A stretch of DNA of 64,000 bases from Pipra filicauda (taxonomy: Eukaryota; Chordata; Aves; Passeriformes; Pipridae): NCBI RefSeq assembly GCF_003945595.2, contig NW_024104421.1, positions 7,068,001 through 7,132,000 on the forward strand, written 5' to 3'. Both the position numbers and the translations under genes were made by a program. Of the stretch, positions 63,691 through 64,000 are shown in pieces. The notes under the pieces were generated by a model that was not told the origin of the DNA, did no database searches, and saw nothing but the letters and a program-made list of their open reading frames with translations. Within the stretch, counting starts at the first letter, position 1. Every line of letters begins with the position of its first letter.

Positions 63691-64000
63691 GCAGAGTGGA
63701 GCTCCAAGTGAAGCTACTGGGAGCCTCCATTCCCTCCCTCCAAACAAATGTAGAGAGGGGCAGGCTGGAGAAAAAATGATACCAAACTGCCAGCAGAGTC
63801 AGCATCTAAAATCATCACACAGCCCACTGAATAAAGACACATTCCAGTTTGTCTTTTTGGTTTTTTTACAGCAACACAACATATTCCCCTCCATTTTCTT
63901 GCAAAGGAATGAATCAATAAGAAATGCTTCAAACTATCTGCTCCAAAATCAAGCTTTTCAGTGTACATGGGAAGAGTTTTGGATCAAGTTCCAAAGTAGG

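Overview
This is a stretch of vertebrate nuclear DNA, almost certainly from a bird. The sequence is non-operonic, with long non-coding stretches, CpG depletion and spliceosomal introns. It also carries a CR1 LINE with the characteristic avian 3' end at 34,613-34,826. Repeat density is low and most repeats are very old (CR1/L3-like LINEs, MIR-like SINE tails, palindromic amniote repeats), as expected for an avian genome. The species cannot be determined.

One protein-coding gene is supported: TMEM178B on the minus strand, a four-transmembrane protein of the TMEM178/PMP22-claudin-like group. Its last two coding exons are present: a 138-bp penultimate exon (42,853-42,990) and a last exon ending in the stop codon (24,361-24,611). 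An 18.2-kb intron separates them. The splice sites are canonical and the phases match, and the join gives an uninterrupted C-terminal half. The 5' exons lie beyond position 64,000, so 42,991-64,000 is the 3' part of a very large intron.

Layout: 1-24,360 is the 3' untranslated region plus downstream intergenic DNA. It holds several old palindromic repeats, microsatellites and one perfect 15-bp hairpin. 24,612-42,852 is the last intron. It holds a probable solo LTR with a 5-bp target duplication (31,439-32,320), the avian CR1, a decayed Ty3/Gypsy-like pol (about 38.5-40.1 kb), and two older CR1 fragments in opposite orientations. 42,991-64,000 is upstream intron with a MIR-like SINE, a degenerate segment resembling type I interferon (about 46.27-46.72 kb), a tandem double hairpin (51.43-51.48 kb), a second MIR-like tail, an isolated CpG cluster (57.43-57.54 kb), AT-rich stretches that could be conserved non-coding elements, and a G-quadruplex-prone (GGGA)n tract.

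No complete novel multi-gene system is visible. The most interesting items are the fossil Gypsy integrase (such elements are rare in birds), the interferon-like relic, the isolated CpG cluster and the paired hairpins. All repeat and relic calls were made by eye and memory and need a database search.
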